A stretch of DNA of 64,000 nucleotides. Source: Bacteroidales bacterium. GTDB taxonomy: Bacteria > Bacteroidota > Bacteroidia > Bacteroidales > UBA7960. The stretch covers positions 64,036-128,035 of the forward strand of contig PWJZ01000067.1 of assembly GCA_003559855.1 (NCBI GenBank). Reading direction: 5' to 3'. The number at the start of each line of letters is the position of its first letter. Positions within the stretch are counted from its first letter, which is position 1. A program made the translations under genes and the position numbers. This document shows positions 1 to 8,784 of this stretch, piece after piece. The notes under the pieces were generated by a model. That model was not told the DNA's origin. It saw only the letters and a program-made list of their open reading frames with translations, and made no database searches.

Positions 1-1
1 G

Positions 2-640
2 GTTGAAAGACTTGAGCAGCTGGGCGAAAATCCATATCTTGCATTTGAAAAGGAGTTTTTGCGATGGATGCTTTCCGACGGTGCTGCTGCGGTATTGTTG
101 CAGGGAAAGCCCAACAGCGACAAGTTGTCGTTGAAGATCGACTGGATTGAAATAAAGTCTTATGCAAATGAAGTGAAAACCTGTATGTATGCGGGGGCTA
201 TACATAAAGAAAACGGTGATCTTGTGCCCTGGCGCGATTTGACCCAGGAAGAACAAATGGGCAACTCCGTCTTTACACTCAGGCAGGATACCAGGCTGCT
301 CGAAAAACATGTGACAAGATTCGGAGCCGTAATGCTGGCTGAGATATCAAAAAAAAGGAATTTCCTGCCCGGAGAGGTTGACTATTTTTTACCGCATATG
401 TCGTCGGAATTTTTCCGAAAGATCATTCAAAGGGATTCCCTTGAACATGGAGTAGAGATACCCGCAGACAAATGGTATACAAACCTTCATAAAGTCGGCA
501 ATGTAGGTTCTGCTTCCGCTTTTTTGATGCTCGAAGAGCTTTACCATTCGGGGAATCTGAAAGCAGGGGACAAGATCCTTGTTATGGTTCCCGAAAGCGC
601 CAGGTTCTCATATGCTTATATGCATTTAATCGTTGTATAA
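2..640 (+). CDS. KAS III-like condensing enzyme, C-terminal part (5' truncated)
   Basis: The reading frame is open to the left edge, so this is the last 212 residues of a longer protein; the internal TTG near position 59 is not a real start. The visible part matches the C-terminal half of beta-ketoacyl-ACP synthase III enzymes: the FLRWMLSDGAAAVLL stretch, the catalytic histidine in LPHMSS, and the asparagine in the KVGNVGSAS loop. The catalytic cysteine lies outside the window. Its neighbours (BtrH-like protein, ABC exporter, ketosynthases, ACP) point to a DarB-like enzyme of dialkylresorcinol/flexirubin pathways, which joins two acyl chains, rather than a housekeeping FabH. The ESARFSYAYMHL ending also resembles what I remember of DarB-like proteins. 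The KAS III fold is secure; the DarB assignment is inference from context. Confidence 0.8.
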   Translation, partial: VERLEQLGENPYLAFEKEFLRWMLSDGAAAVLLQGKPNSDKLSLKIDWIEIKSYANEVKTCMYAGAIHKENGDLVPWRDLTQEEQMGNSVFTLRQDTRLLEKHVTRFGAVMLAEISKKRNFLPGEVDYFLPHMSSEFFRKIIQRDSLEHGVEIPADKWYTNLHKVGNVGSASAFLMLEELYHSGNLKAGDKILVMVPESARFSYAYMHLIVV

Positions 641-642
641 AT

Positions 643-1047
643 ATGAAAGAAAATCAGGTTCCGCAAGACGATGCCAATATGCTCGAAGGTAAAACCCGTG
701 ATCTGCAGTATGCCGTTGACGAGCATGGAAAATATACTGTCGTTAAAAGCGTGGGTTGGGAACCAAAAAACATTGTGCTGCAGCAAACATGGGAAGATAT
801 CCACAAAAGGATGAATCATGCCAGAAAACTGGTAAAAAAAGGCAGGTACAGCCCACTATATTACCATATGAAAAAACATATGATGAATAAAAGAATGCTT
901 GGTAAATATGCCGGTATCAGCGTTTTTAGGGTATGGCTGCACCTGAAACCAAAAAAATACGCCAAACTCAATGAAAAATATATTCAGAAATATAAATATG
1001 CGTTTAACATGAAACCGGAGGAGGATTTAAATTATGTTGATGCGTGA
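643..1047 (+). CDS. conserved hypothetical protein of the polyene cluster (134 aa)
   Basis: This ATG-started frame begins 2 bp after the KAS III-like gene, so the two are almost certainly cotranscribed. The protein is small and basic (pI clearly high: many Lys/Arg in residues 50-125), has no signal peptide and no membrane segment, and contains a Tyr/Lys-rich C-terminal half (YSPLYYHMKKHMMNKRML, then KPKKYAKLNEKYIQKYKY). I do not recognise a domain. Its tight coupling to a DarB-like condensing enzyme suggests an accessory role in the same pathway, but no function can be read from the sequence. Confidence 0.75.
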   Translation: MKENQVPQDDANMLEGKTRDLQYAVDEHGKYTVVKSVGWEPKNIVLQQTWEDIHKRMNHARKLVKKGRYSPLYYHMKKHMMNKRMLGKYAGISVFRVWLHLKPKKYAKLNEKYIQKYKYAFNMKPEEDLNYVDA

Positions 1048-1288
1048 CTATGGTAATGTGCTAATGTGCTAATTGGTTGATGTGCTGATGTGGTGATGTG
1101 ATGATGTGATGATGGGTTGAGTTGTTTTGATATGTTGACTGCTGACTACTGGCTTAAGACTGTTGATTGCAAACTGCCGGCTTTTTTGGATTTTGGACTT
1201 TTGATTTGGAATTTGGGATTTGGGATTTTTTATGTGGTTTACAGGCTTGGTTACCTTTTACTTGTATTAATTTGAGATACTGACATAA
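1048..1288 (+). repeat. low-complexity intergenic spacer with degenerate short repeats
   Basis: About 240 bp between two cluster genes. Positions 1060-1115 are a run of degenerate 8-11 bp units built on GTGATGTG and TGTGCTAAT. Positions 1185-1232 repeat the word GGATTT/GGGATTTGG. Such decaying word repeats are common between Bacteroidota genes. No gene or convincing promoter was seen. Confidence 0.6.
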
Positions 1289-2308
1289 ATGAAGATTGAC
1301 TATGAACATAAGATGGCGGCTCATTGCGAAAACGGCGCAATTATGAGCTTGTTGAATCATTATGGTATTAAGCTTAGCGAAGCCATGATCTTCGGTATCG
1401 GTTCGGGCATATATTTTTCGCATCTGCCGTTTATTAAGCTCAACGGTTTGCCATTGACATCATTCAGACCCTGGCCGGGTTCCATTTTCAAGAGGACGTC
1501 GAGAGCGCTGGGCATAGATATTGAAGTTAACAAGTTTCGCGACCCTGTGAAAGCAATGGAAGCACTTGACAGAAATATTGAAAAGGGTATTCCCACAGGA
1601 ATGGTTGTCGGGGTTTTTTATCTTGATTATTTTCCTGCACCATACAGGTTTCATTTTAATGCACACAATATTATTGCTACGGGCAAGGAAAGCGGCTATT
1701 ATATCATCAGCGATCCTATTATGGAATCATTCGAGCGCCTTTCTTATGATAACCTGAAGAAGGTACGGTTTGCACAGGGCTTGCAGGCGCCCAGGGGTAA
1801 GATGTACTTTATAAGGAGCATTCCCCGTGATATTGATATAAAGGTTGCAATAATAAAAGGCATCAAACGCACCGTAAGGGAAATGGTTGTACTTCCCGGA
1901 CCTTATATTGGGGTGCAGGGGATAAAATATTTGTCAAAGAAAGTTAGGAAATACCCTAAGAGGTTTTCACCCGGGGTGGCTATGAAACGCCTGGGGCAGA
2001 TAGTGCGGATGCAGGAAGAAATAGGCACCGGCGGTGCCGGGTTCAGGTTTTTGTTTGCTGCTTTTCTGCAGGAATCCGCAGCACTTTTGGAAAACCCCAA
2101 ACTGAACGAACTTTCGTCTCAGATGACCGGTATCGGCGACATGTGGCGCGACTTTGCAGTGCAGGCAGGTAGAATTATCAAAGAAAGAAACGAAATGGAA
2201 ACATACGATACAATAGCCGATCTGCTGATTGAAATATCAGAAAAGGAAAAAAAAGTGTATCAGGAGCTGGCGGATATTGTGAGAAATGCATCAACCCATC
2301 AACCATAA
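1289..2308 (+). CDS. BtrH N-terminal-domain protein, probable acyl-ACP acyltransferase
   Basis: The 339-residue protein has the layout of BtrH-type enzymes, papain/C39-like proteins that in butirosin biosynthesis move an acyl group from an acyl carrier protein to an amine. Candidate catalytic residues are Cys13 (in AAHCENGA), His126 (in FNAHN) and Asp142 (in ISDP), in the usual Cys-His-Asp order. The N-terminal 170 residues form the BtrH_N-like domain; the C-terminal part (about 180-339) is helical with no recognised domain. There is no signal peptide, so it should act in the cytosol. It sits ahead of an ABC exporter pair in a polyene-type cluster and could transfer the finished ACP-bound chain to an amine or alcohol. 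The family call is firm; the acceptor is unknown. Confidence 0.8.
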   Translation: MKIDYEHKMAAHCENGAIMSLLNHYGIKLSEAMIFGIGSGIYFSHLPFIKLNGLPLTSFRPWPGSIFKRTSRALGIDIEVNKFRDPVKAMEALDRNIEKGIPTGMVVGVFYLDYFPAPYRFHFNAHNIIATGKESGYYIISDPIMESFERLSYDNLKKVRFAQGLQAPRGKMYFIRSIPRDIDIKVAIIKGIKRTVREMVVLPGPYIGVQGIKYLSKKVRKYPKRFSPGVAMKRLGQIVRMQEEIGTGGAGFRFLFAAFLQESAALLENPKLNELSSQMTGIGDMWRDFAVQAGRIIKERNEMETYDTIADLLIEISEKEKKVYQELADIVRNASTHQP

Positions 2309-2333
2309 CAGCGGTTACTAAAATAATAAACCG

Positions 2334-3089
2334 ATGAAAAACAATGTTTTAATCGAGATCAACAACTTGACCAAAATATATCTGAAAGGCAAGGAGCCTG
2401 CGCTTGACGGGTTGAACCTGAATATATACGAGAGTGAAATTTTCGGATTGCTGGGTCCGAACGGCGCCGGAAAAACAACCACTATCTCAATATTATGCAA
2501 CCTGATCAGTTCAACCGGAGGAAGCTGTAAAATAAACGGATACCAAGTTGAAAAGGAATTCCGGTTTATAAAGCCTTTTATCGGAGTTGTATCACAGGAT
2601 GTTGCATTATACCAGCTATTAACGGCTTATGAAAACCTGTTTTATTTCGGTAGTATGTATGATATGAATAAAAAAGAGCTGAAAGAGAATATCGGGTATT
2701 TTCTTGATAAAATGGGGTTGTATAAGGTAAGGAACGAAAAGATAAAACATTTTTCAAGCGGAATGAAACGCAGGGTAAATCTTATTGCCGGCATATTGCA
2801 CCAGCCCAGGCTTGTTTTTCTTGATGAGCCTACCGTGGGTATTGATGTGCAGTCACGAATGGTGATTTTGGATCACCTGGAGGAATTAAAACGCAAAGGT
2901 GTAACTTTACTCTACTCATCGCATATGCTGGATGAAGCTGAAAAACTATGCAACAGGATTGCAATACTTGATTATGGGAAATTGCTGGCAATCGGAACAC
3001 CGGATGAACTTACAGCACAATACAACGGTAAGTGCAACAACCTTGAAGATGTATTTTTGCATCTGACCGGAAGGCACGTGAGAGATTAA
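2334..3089 (+). CDS. ABC transporter ATP-binding protein
   Basis: A 251-residue ATPase with Walker A GPNGAGKTT at residues 41-49, the ABC signature in HFSSGMKRR, Walker B LVFLDEP followed by TVGID, and the switch histidine in YSSHML. The DEAEKLCNRIAIL stretch is typical of the DrrA/CcmA-like ATPases that partner ABC-2 permeases. The permease gene follows at 3436 on the same strand, after a repeat-bearing spacer. The gene starts 25 bp after the BtrH-like gene. Together the pair should form a two-component exporter at the inner membrane; the substrate is likely the cluster product or an intermediate, inferred from position only. Confidence 0.92.
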   Translation: MKNNVLIEINNLTKIYLKGKEPALDGLNLNIYESEIFGLLGPNGAGKTTTISILCNLISSTGGSCKINGYQVEKEFRFIKPFIGVVSQDVALYQLLTAYENLFYFGSMYDMNKKELKENIGYFLDKMGLYKVRNEKIKHFSSGMKRRVNLIAGILHQPRLVFLDEPTVGIDVQSRMVILDHLEELKRKGVTLLYSSHMLDEAEKLCNRIAILDYGKLLAIGTPDELTAQYNGKCNNLEDVFLHLTGRHVRD

Positions 3090-3435
3090 ACTTTATTATT
3101 TAAAACAGCAATATGGTTTTTGGGAGGGGACGTATGATAAGGATTAATTTAAAAAGCTTAAAAATGTAATTTGCAAATCTCAAATAGCAAATAACAGACA
3201 AAACTCAATATTAAAAACTCAAATTATTAATGTCGGGAGTTATAAATAAAAAAGTTTGGGGTTTGACTATTTAAAGATTGGATATTATTGATAATTTTTA
3301 ATTTGTAATTTTCGGGTAATAATTACAATAACGGATAATTAGCTGTAAATAGCAATAGTAATATCTTCCGGTGTCATAAAGTAATAATTACAATAACGGA
3401 TAATTAGCTGTTTTAATAAGATTGGATAAAAAACA
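3090..3435 (+). repeat. AT-rich spacer with an exact 31-bp direct repeat
   Basis: The 346-bp gap holds two identical 31-bp copies at 3316-3346 and 3381-3411, separated by 34 bp. Each contains AATTACAATAACGGATAATT. The second copy ends 24 bp before the permease start codon, so the duplication lies where promoter or leader elements would be. The rest (3180-3240) is degenerate CAAAT-word repeat. No gene is visible. Confidence 0.85.
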
Positions 3436-4710
3436 ATGAGAAAACTCTTTGCATCGATACAAAAGGAATATCGTATTTTGATCCGCGACCGGGAGGGTTT
3501 AGCTCTGATGTTTGTGATGCCTTTGGTTTTGGTTTTCATAATAACCATACTTCAGGAAAAGACTTATCAGACTATCGGTGAAACCCGTGTACCTATTGTA
3601 TTAATTGACAATGATATGGATTCGGTTGGAAGGGCTTTTTCGCAGGGGGTTAAAGACAATAATTTTTTTGAGGTTACATTGATACGGGGGGCAGATTCGT
3701 TGCAGATGGCTGAAACCAGGAACGATGTGGCTACGGGCAAATATCAGATGGGAATAATCATTCCTGAAGGAACGACAAGGTCTATAAGAAACCGTGTAGT
3801 GGCACTGGTTCAGCAGCAAGTGCCTTCTATGATGAACGTGGATACAAGCGGTTTGCGGCAATCAGTGAAGGTTGACCTGTTTTTTGACCCTATTACCAAG
3901 GAGTCTTTCAGAAACATCATAAAGAGCAATTTGCGTGAATTCAGCTCCAAGATTGAAACACGTATTGTTTTTATAACTTACAGCAGGATAATAGATGCGA
4001 TGATTCATCAAACCACGGATATAGAATATCCGGAAACTCCCGTAATAGAGTTTGACGAGGGTTTCGTTTGCGAGTTTGGTCAGCAAACAATGCCTAATTC
4101 GGTTCAGCATAATGTGCCGGCCTGGACTTTATTTGCTATGTTCTTTATTTGTATTCCTTTGGCGGGCAACATTATAAAAGAACGTTATGACGGTTGTCTT
4201 GACAGGTTAAAAACCATGCCTGTGTCGTATATTACAATAATGCTGAGTAAACTTTTCATGTTTCTGGTTGTTACCATGATGCAGGCGGCGGTTATTGTCA
4301 TGGTGGGCATTTGGGTCATACCTTTGGCCGGTGTGCCGCAATTACAGCTGGGCAGCAACTTTGCAGGATTCATATTTATTACCATTTCCGCCGGTCTTGC
4401 AGCTACAGGATATGGCATAATGATAGGGTCAATAGCAAAAACCTATATGCAAGCATCAACATTCGGAGCTGTGTCAACAGTTATACTAGCAGCACTGGGT
4501 GGTGTATGGATACCACTTTACGTTATGACACCCGTAATGAGGCAGATCAGCCAGCTGTCACCAATGAACTGGGGAATTCAGGGATATTACGAATATTTCC
4601 TAAGAGATGCCGCTTTTATCAATATGTTGCCCCATGCTTTCAAACTTATAGGCTTTTTCTTTGTTTGTATATTATTAGTCTATCTTTATAAAAAATATAT
4701 AAAACATTAG
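3436..4710 (+). CDS. ABC-2 type transporter permease
   Basis: The 424-residue protein has the ABC-2 permease layout: a cytosolic start (KEYRILIRDREGLALMF), one membrane span around residues 25-42, an extracytoplasmic region of about 170 residues, then a block of five or so hydrophobic spans from about residue 225 to the end. The EYFLRD/MNWGIQGYYEY region near the C-terminus is typical of this family. It pairs with the ATPase encoded just upstream and overlaps the next gene by one base (TAGTG). Role: membrane half of an exporter, possibly for the polyene or its precursor. Confidence 0.9.
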   Translation: MRKLFASIQKEYRILIRDREGLALMFVMPLVLVFIITILQEKTYQTIGETRVPIVLIDNDMDSVGRAFSQGVKDNNFFEVTLIRGADSLQMAETRNDVATGKYQMGIIIPEGTTRSIRNRVVALVQQQVPSMMNVDTSGLRQSVKVDLFFDPITKESFRNIIKSNLREFSSKIETRIVFITYSRIIDAMIHQTTDIEYPETPVIEFDEGFVCEFGQQTMPNSVQHNVPAWTLFAMFFICIPLAGNIIKERYDGCLDRLKTMPVSYITIMLSKLFMFLVVTMMQAAVIVMVGIWVIPLAGVPQLQLGSNFAGFIFITISAGLAATGYGIMIGSIAKTYMQASTFGAVSTVILAALGGVWIPLYVMTPVMRQISQLSPMNWGIQGYYEYFLRDAAFINMLPHAFKLIGFFFVCILLVYLYKKYIKH

Positions 4711-5144
4711 TGTTGAAGGATAATAAATTCATAACAAGAACCGAGATAAAGGTAAGATTCAGCGAGGTTGATTCGATGGGGATAGTATGGCACGGACATT
4801 ACATAAAGTTTTTTGAAGACGGAAGGGAAGCTTTCGGGCGGGAACATAATCTCGGCTATTTGAATATATATGAAAACGGTTATTTTGCACCCGTTGTTAA
4901 AGTTGATTGCAATTTTAAAAGATATATTCGATATGGTGAAACGGTTATAGTAGAGTCGGAATACGTAAATACGCAGGCAGCCAAAATTGTTTTCAGGTTT
5001 AAAATTTTCAATAAAAAGAATGATGAATTGGTTGCCGAGGGTGGTAGTATGCAGGTTTTCACCACACCTGACGGAGAGCTGGTGCTTAACAATCCTCCTT
5101 TTTATGAGGAATGGAAGAAGCAAAGGGGGCTTTTGGAGGGTTGA
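4710..5144 (+). CDS. acyl-CoA/acyl-ACP thioesterase, 4HBT hotdog family
   Basis: The 144-residue length and the motif VDSMGIVWHGHYIKFFEDGR (residues 20-39) identify a 4-hydroxybenzoyl-CoA thioesterase / YbgC-like hotdog enzyme; Asp21 is the expected catalytic residue. The start is taken as GTG at 4710, which overlaps the permease stop codon; TTG at 4713 would be the only close alternative. In aryl polyene and flexirubin clusters such thioesterases release or edit acyl-ACP chains. It is cytosolic, with no signal peptide. The substrate is not readable from the sequence. Confidence 0.88.
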   Translation: MLKDNKFITRTEIKVRFSEVDSMGIVWHGHYIKFFEDGREAFGREHNLGYLNIYENGYFAPVVKVDCNFKRYIRYGETVIVESEYVNTQAAKIVFRFKIFNKKNDELVAEGGSMQVFTTPDGELVLNNPPFYEEWKKQRGLLEG

Positions 5145-5484
5145 AAGGCGCCTGCAAAGGCACCTTGCAGGAAACGAAGCAGTTGCTATTAACGGCTTAA
5201 AGTAAGGATTCGATCTAAACGGCTTTGGCGTATCAGGCGAAAAGAGGATTGCCGGATGGTAAGACAATATAATCAGGAGATACTACTGAAAGAAAAAAAT
5301 CGGAGGCGGAGATAGTGCTATAATCATAAAATATTGTTATGCGCTTATTAGGTGAAGCTGATGATTATTGATCAGAGCATTATCATAAATCAGGAACACA
5401 TAACAAGAAACTCAAAATGCTGATCCGGCAAAACTATCAGCTTCTGTGCACCGGATATATGTTTTGGTAAAACAGAAAACGCTA
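5145..5484 (+). other. 340-bp intergenic spacer with a hairpin
   Basis: A 7-bp perfect stem (CCTGCAA at 5151-5157, TTGCAGG at 5165-5171) sits 6 bp after the thioesterase stop. It lacks a T-run, so it may be a processing or attenuation structure rather than a classical terminator. The remaining sequence shows no gene and no clear promoter. Confidence 0.4.
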
Positions 5485-6606
5485 ATGAATAAAAGAACAG
5501 ACATAATATCAGATCATGTTATTTCAGCATTGGGTGACGGCTCGGAAGAAAACTTCAAAAAATTGCTGAACAACAGGTCAGGTATAACTTTTCATAAAAG
5601 CGGCAAATATTCTGACAACACATTGCCTTTGGGTGCCATTGAAGAAGAGCTTATTTCGCAACGGGTTAATGGAAATAGGCTTCCCGAAGGATACACAAGA
5701 TTTGAAAAACTTTGTATTTTATCAATTTCAGAAGCCTTGAAAGGAATTGATATTGACATAACATCTGAGGATACCTTGCTGGTTCTGTCAACGACGAAAG
5801 GAAATATTGATCTTATTGAAAATCCTGAAATGCACCACAAGCTGGATCTGTGGTATTCTGCAAACCGGATAGCTTCTTATTTCAGGACCAAAAACACTCC
5901 GAAGGTAATATCGAATGCTTGTATATCTGGTGTTTCGGCGTTGCTTTATGCTCAGTGGCATTTGAAGGAGGGCAATTACAATCATGCTGTTGTGGTTGGG
6001 GCTGATATTATTTCGAAGTTTGTTGTAAGCGGATTTGAATCTTTTATGTCGCTCAGTCCTGATATATGCAAGCCTTTTGACATGAGAAGGGACGGTTTGA
6101 CCCTTGGTGAGGCGGCGGCAACAATTGTATTAAGTACAGAGCGTAAGGGCAGGGTTGGAATAGTAAAGGGTGCAACGGCCAACGATGCCAACCATATCAG
6201 CGGCCCTTCACGTACCGGCGAGGGACTCTACCAGGCTATTAAACACACGCTTGATGATGACAGGCAAATAGATTTTATCTCGGCGCACGGAACGGCAACA
6301 CCCTACAATGACGACATGGAATCAAAGGCTTTTAAAAGAAGTGGCCTGGAAAGTACAACAGTTAACGGCTTTAAAGCCTATGTAGGGCATACCCTCGGAG
6401 CAGCGGGAATAGTAGAAGTAATATATTCCGTATGGTCAATGTATGAAAATATGATTATAAAGACTTTCGGATATGACGAGTTTGGTGTTGCCGAAAAAAT
6501 AAACATAGCAGACCGGAACATAAAAAAAGAACTAAAAAATGTGTTAAAAACAGCATCCGGATTCGGAGGATGCAACGCGGCCATATTACTGAAAAAAAAT
6601 GAATGA
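5485..6606 (+). CDS. beta-ketoacyl-ACP synthase (FabF-like), cluster ketosynthase 1
   Basis: A 373-residue ketosynthase with the full Cys-His-His triad: Cys146 in NACISG, His268 in SAHGTAT and His302 in VGHTLGAAG. It should perform decarboxylative condensation of malonyl-ACP on to a growing ACP-bound chain. I use ATG at 5485 (MNKRTDIISDHVIS) because it aligns with the usual ketosynthase start; an upstream GTG at 5446 would add 13 atypical residues. It is slightly shorter than housekeeping FabF (about 410), as is common in aryl polyene clusters. The next gene overlaps its end by 8 bp, implying tight coupling. Confidence 0.9.
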   Translation: MNKRTDIISDHVISALGDGSEENFKKLLNNRSGITFHKSGKYSDNTLPLGAIEEELISQRVNGNRLPEGYTRFEKLCILSISEALKGIDIDITSEDTLLVLSTTKGNIDLIENPEMHHKLDLWYSANRIASYFRTKNTPKVISNACISGVSALLYAQWHLKEGNYNHAVVVGADIISKFVVSGFESFMSLSPDICKPFDMRRDGLTLGEAAATIVLSTERKGRVGIVKGATANDANHISGPSRTGEGLYQAIKHTLDDDRQIDFISAHGTATPYNDDMESKAFKRSGLESTTVNGFKAYVGHTLGAAGIVEVIYSVWSMYENMIIKTFGYDEFGVAEKINIADRNIKKELKNVLKTASGFGGCNAAILLKKNE

Positions 6607-7207
6607 TCTGAATATACTGAATAGCGCGGAAATAAATAACGGAAAGGTTTTGGCAAACGGAAAGCCTGTCGAAAATCTGGAAAATGATTTCTCCATTGTT
6701 TCAAAATACTTGTATAAAAAATATTGTAAAGCATATATCAAGTTTTTTAAAATGGATTCCCTTTGTAAACTGGGATTCCTGACTACAGAAATGCTCCTGA
6801 AGGATTTCGATACTGAAAGCATTGGCAAGAATGAAGTGGCACTGGCAATCGGCAATTCAAATTCAACAAAAGATACCGACCTGAAGTATTATGAAACAAT
6901 AAAAACCCAGCCGAGTCCGGCTATATTCGTCTATACCTTACCAAATATCCTTCTGGGCGAAATATGTATAAGATATGGCTTTAAAGGTCAGAACCTTTGT
7001 TATATAAGTGAAAAATTTGATGAAAATGAATTATATGAAAATATCAAAATCCTTTTGAATAACAGTACTACTCAGTATCTCATAAGCGGATGGGTTGATT
7101 ATATTAGTGAAACAAATTATAAATCCCTGCTGTTATTAATTGGTAAAAATCCAAAAAATTGTAATTTTGCAGCGCAAAAACCGGACATGTTAAATAAGAA
7201 AGCTTGA
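6599..7207 (+). CDS. truncated ketosynthase-like protein (non-catalytic)
   Basis: The 202-residue protein resembles only the N-terminal half of a thiolase-fold ketosynthase. The KMDSLCKLGFLTTEMLL segment looks like the KMDRF...A..A helix region, and VALAIGNSNSTKDTDLKYYE and VYTLPNILLGEICIRYG are ketosynthase-like. There is no catalytic cysteine motif, no HGTGT and no GHTLGAAG, so it cannot be an independent condensing enzyme. The frame is intact and ends naturally, and it overlaps the upstream ketosynthase gene by 8 bp, which argues against a decayed pseudogene. It may act as a structural partner for one of the neighbouring ketosynthases. Family assignment is by eye. Confidence 0.65.
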   Translation: MNDLNILNSAEINNGKVLANGKPVENLENDFSIVSKYLYKKYCKAYIKFFKMDSLCKLGFLTTEMLLKDFDTESIGKNEVALAIGNSNSTKDTDLKYYETIKTQPSPAIFVYTLPNILLGEICIRYGFKGQNLCYISEKFDENELYENIKILLNNSTTQYLISGWVDYISETNYKSLLLLIGKNPKNCNFAAQKPDMLNKKA

Positions 7208-7319
7208 CATTTACCGGAACTGTTATTTAATAATAACAGGTTGTTTTTCGGGGTAGCAGGATTTAATTATGCTTTCATACTACTCCGTCAGGTATTAAAA
7301 AAAATAAAAAGAACATATA

Positions 7320-7574
7320 ATGGACAGCTTGACCAAGCAATTAAAGGAACAGATCATTGATCATTTAAATCTTGAAGGGCTTACGCCTGATGATATTAAT
7401 GAGAATGAGCCCCTGTTTGGCGAAGGATTGGGATTGGATTCCATAGATGCGCTTGAGTTGATACTTTTACTCGAACGAGGTTATGGCATTAAACTTGAAA
7501 ACCCGCAAGAGGGAAAGAAAATTTTTGCTTCTGTTGAAACCATGGCTGAATATATCAGGCAAAACAAAAAATAA
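7320..7574 (+). CDS. acyl carrier protein
   Basis: An 84-residue acidic protein with the phosphopantetheine attachment motif GLGLDSIDALEL; Ser41 is the predicted 4'-phosphopantetheine site. The helical four-segment layout and length match type II ACPs. It lies between the truncated ketosynthase and ketosynthase 2 and is the only ACP seen here, so it is the probable carrier of the growing chain. The housekeeping ACP normally sits beside fabF elsewhere, so this copy is likely dedicated to the cluster. Confidence 0.93.
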   Translation: MDSLTKQLKEQIIDHLNLEGLTPDDINENEPLFGEGLGLDSIDALELILLLERGYGIKLENPQEGKKIFASVETMAEYIRQNKK

Positions 7575-7597
7575 TTTGTCAACAAACTTTATATCCA

Positions 7598-8782
7598 ATG
7601 GTAAATCGTGTGTTTGTTACGGGTTTGGGGGTTATTTCGGCAATTGGTTATAATGTGGCTGAAAATTTCAATTCTTTAAAAAGTAAGAAACACGGTATTG
7701 GTAAGTTGGATATTCTTAATACTGTACACAGGGATAAGCTGGTTTGCGGAGAGGTAAAAATGACGAATGAGGAGTTGTTGCGGCGGATTGATCTGCCGGA
7801 AGATACTCCCTATCCCCGAACGACAATACTGGCTATACATGCAGCCAGGGAAGCATGTTATGATGCCGGTGCTGTTGATGGTGATTCGGTCAGAACGGGT
7901 GTAATACTTGGCACAACGGTTGGCGGAATGGATAAAAGTGAAAAGTTTTACAGGAGGCTGAATGAAAATACCGACTTCATACAATCTCATAATTGCGGAT
8001 ATACAACGGAGAAAGTTGCCGATTATCTTAACCTGCACAATTTTGTTACAACATTGAGCACTGCCTGCAGCAGCGGAGCCAATGCCATTATGCTTGGTGG
8101 AAGGCTAATCAGGCATGGGTTACTTGACCGAGTCATTGCCGGGGGAACCGATTCGTTGTCGAAGTTTACCATAAATGGTTTTAAAACCCTTTTTCTTTTG
8201 GATCCCAACCCATGTTCACCTTTTGACAAAGACCGAAAAGGGCTTAATTTGGGTGAAGGCGCCGGCTTTTTGGTCCTTGAAAACGAGCGTTTGTCTGATA
8301 ATAAAAAAAGATATTGCATATTAAGCGGATATGCTAATAATAATGATGCTTACCATCAGACAGCCACTTCAACGGATGCAAAAGGACCTTATCTTTCCAT
8401 GAAAAATGCTCTTGAAATAAGTAATCTTAAAGCGGGTGACATTCAATATGTTAACGTTCATGGTACGGGTACAGAAAATAATGATATTACCGAAGGCCTG
8501 GCCATGGAAAGATTATTTGGCGGTAAGGTGCCACTGTTCAGTTCAACAAAGGCGTATACAGGGCATACTCTTGGTGCTGCAGGTGCATTGGAAGCAGTAT
8601 ATTCAATAATGGCCATAGAAAACAACATTGTTTTTCCAAACCTCAACTTCAGTAAGGCTATACCGGATCTGGCTTTATCTCCGGCAACGGAAGTGATCGA
8701 AAATGCCGGAATTAAAAACGTGATGTCAAATTCATTCGGCTTTGGAGGTAATGAAGCCACATTAATTTTTTCAAAAGAATAA
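7598..8782 (+). CDS. beta-ketoacyl-ACP synthase (FabF-like), cluster ketosynthase 2
   Basis: A 394-residue ketosynthase with an intact triad: Cys157 in STACSSGANA, His288 in NVHGTGTENND and His323 in GHTLGAAGALE. It begins 23 bp after the ACP gene and stops 2 bp before the chain-length-factor-like gene. That KS-CLF adjacency is the usual layout of a heterodimeric type II polyketide or aryl polyene synthase. It should carry out the iterative chain elongation in the cytosol with the ACP encoded upstream. Confidence 0.94.
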   Translation: MVNRVFVTGLGVISAIGYNVAENFNSLKSKKHGIGKLDILNTVHRDKLVCGEVKMTNEELLRRIDLPEDTPYPRTTILAIHAAREACYDAGAVDGDSVRTGVILGTTVGGMDKSEKFYRRLNENTDFIQSHNCGYTTEKVADYLNLHNFVTTLSTACSSGANAIMLGGRLIRHGLLDRVIAGGTDSLSKFTINGFKTLFLLDPNPCSPFDKDRKGLNLGEGAGFLVLENERLSDNKKRYCILSGYANNNDAYHQTATSTDAKGPYLSMKNALEISNLKAGDIQYVNVHGTGTENNDITEGLAMERLFGGKVPLFSSTKAYTGHTLGAAGALEAVYSIMAIENNIVFPNLNFSKAIPDLALSPATEVIENAGIKNVMSNSFGFGGNEATLIFSKE

Positions 8783-8784
8783 AT

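Noticed and set aside
59..640. A start codon (TTG) for the first gene at 59
   Set aside because: The frame is open to the window edge and the upstream codons read as ketosynthase III sequence, so the gene is simply truncated.
1060..1115. Short GTGATGTG repeats that could suggest a CRISPR or VNTR
   Set aside because: The units are degenerate, adjacent and lack unique spacers of constant length; it is ordinary low-complexity spacer.
4707..5267. A 186-residue minus-strand frame
   Set aside because: It lies antisense to the thioesterase gene, which has clear hotdog motifs; the frame has no recognisable features.
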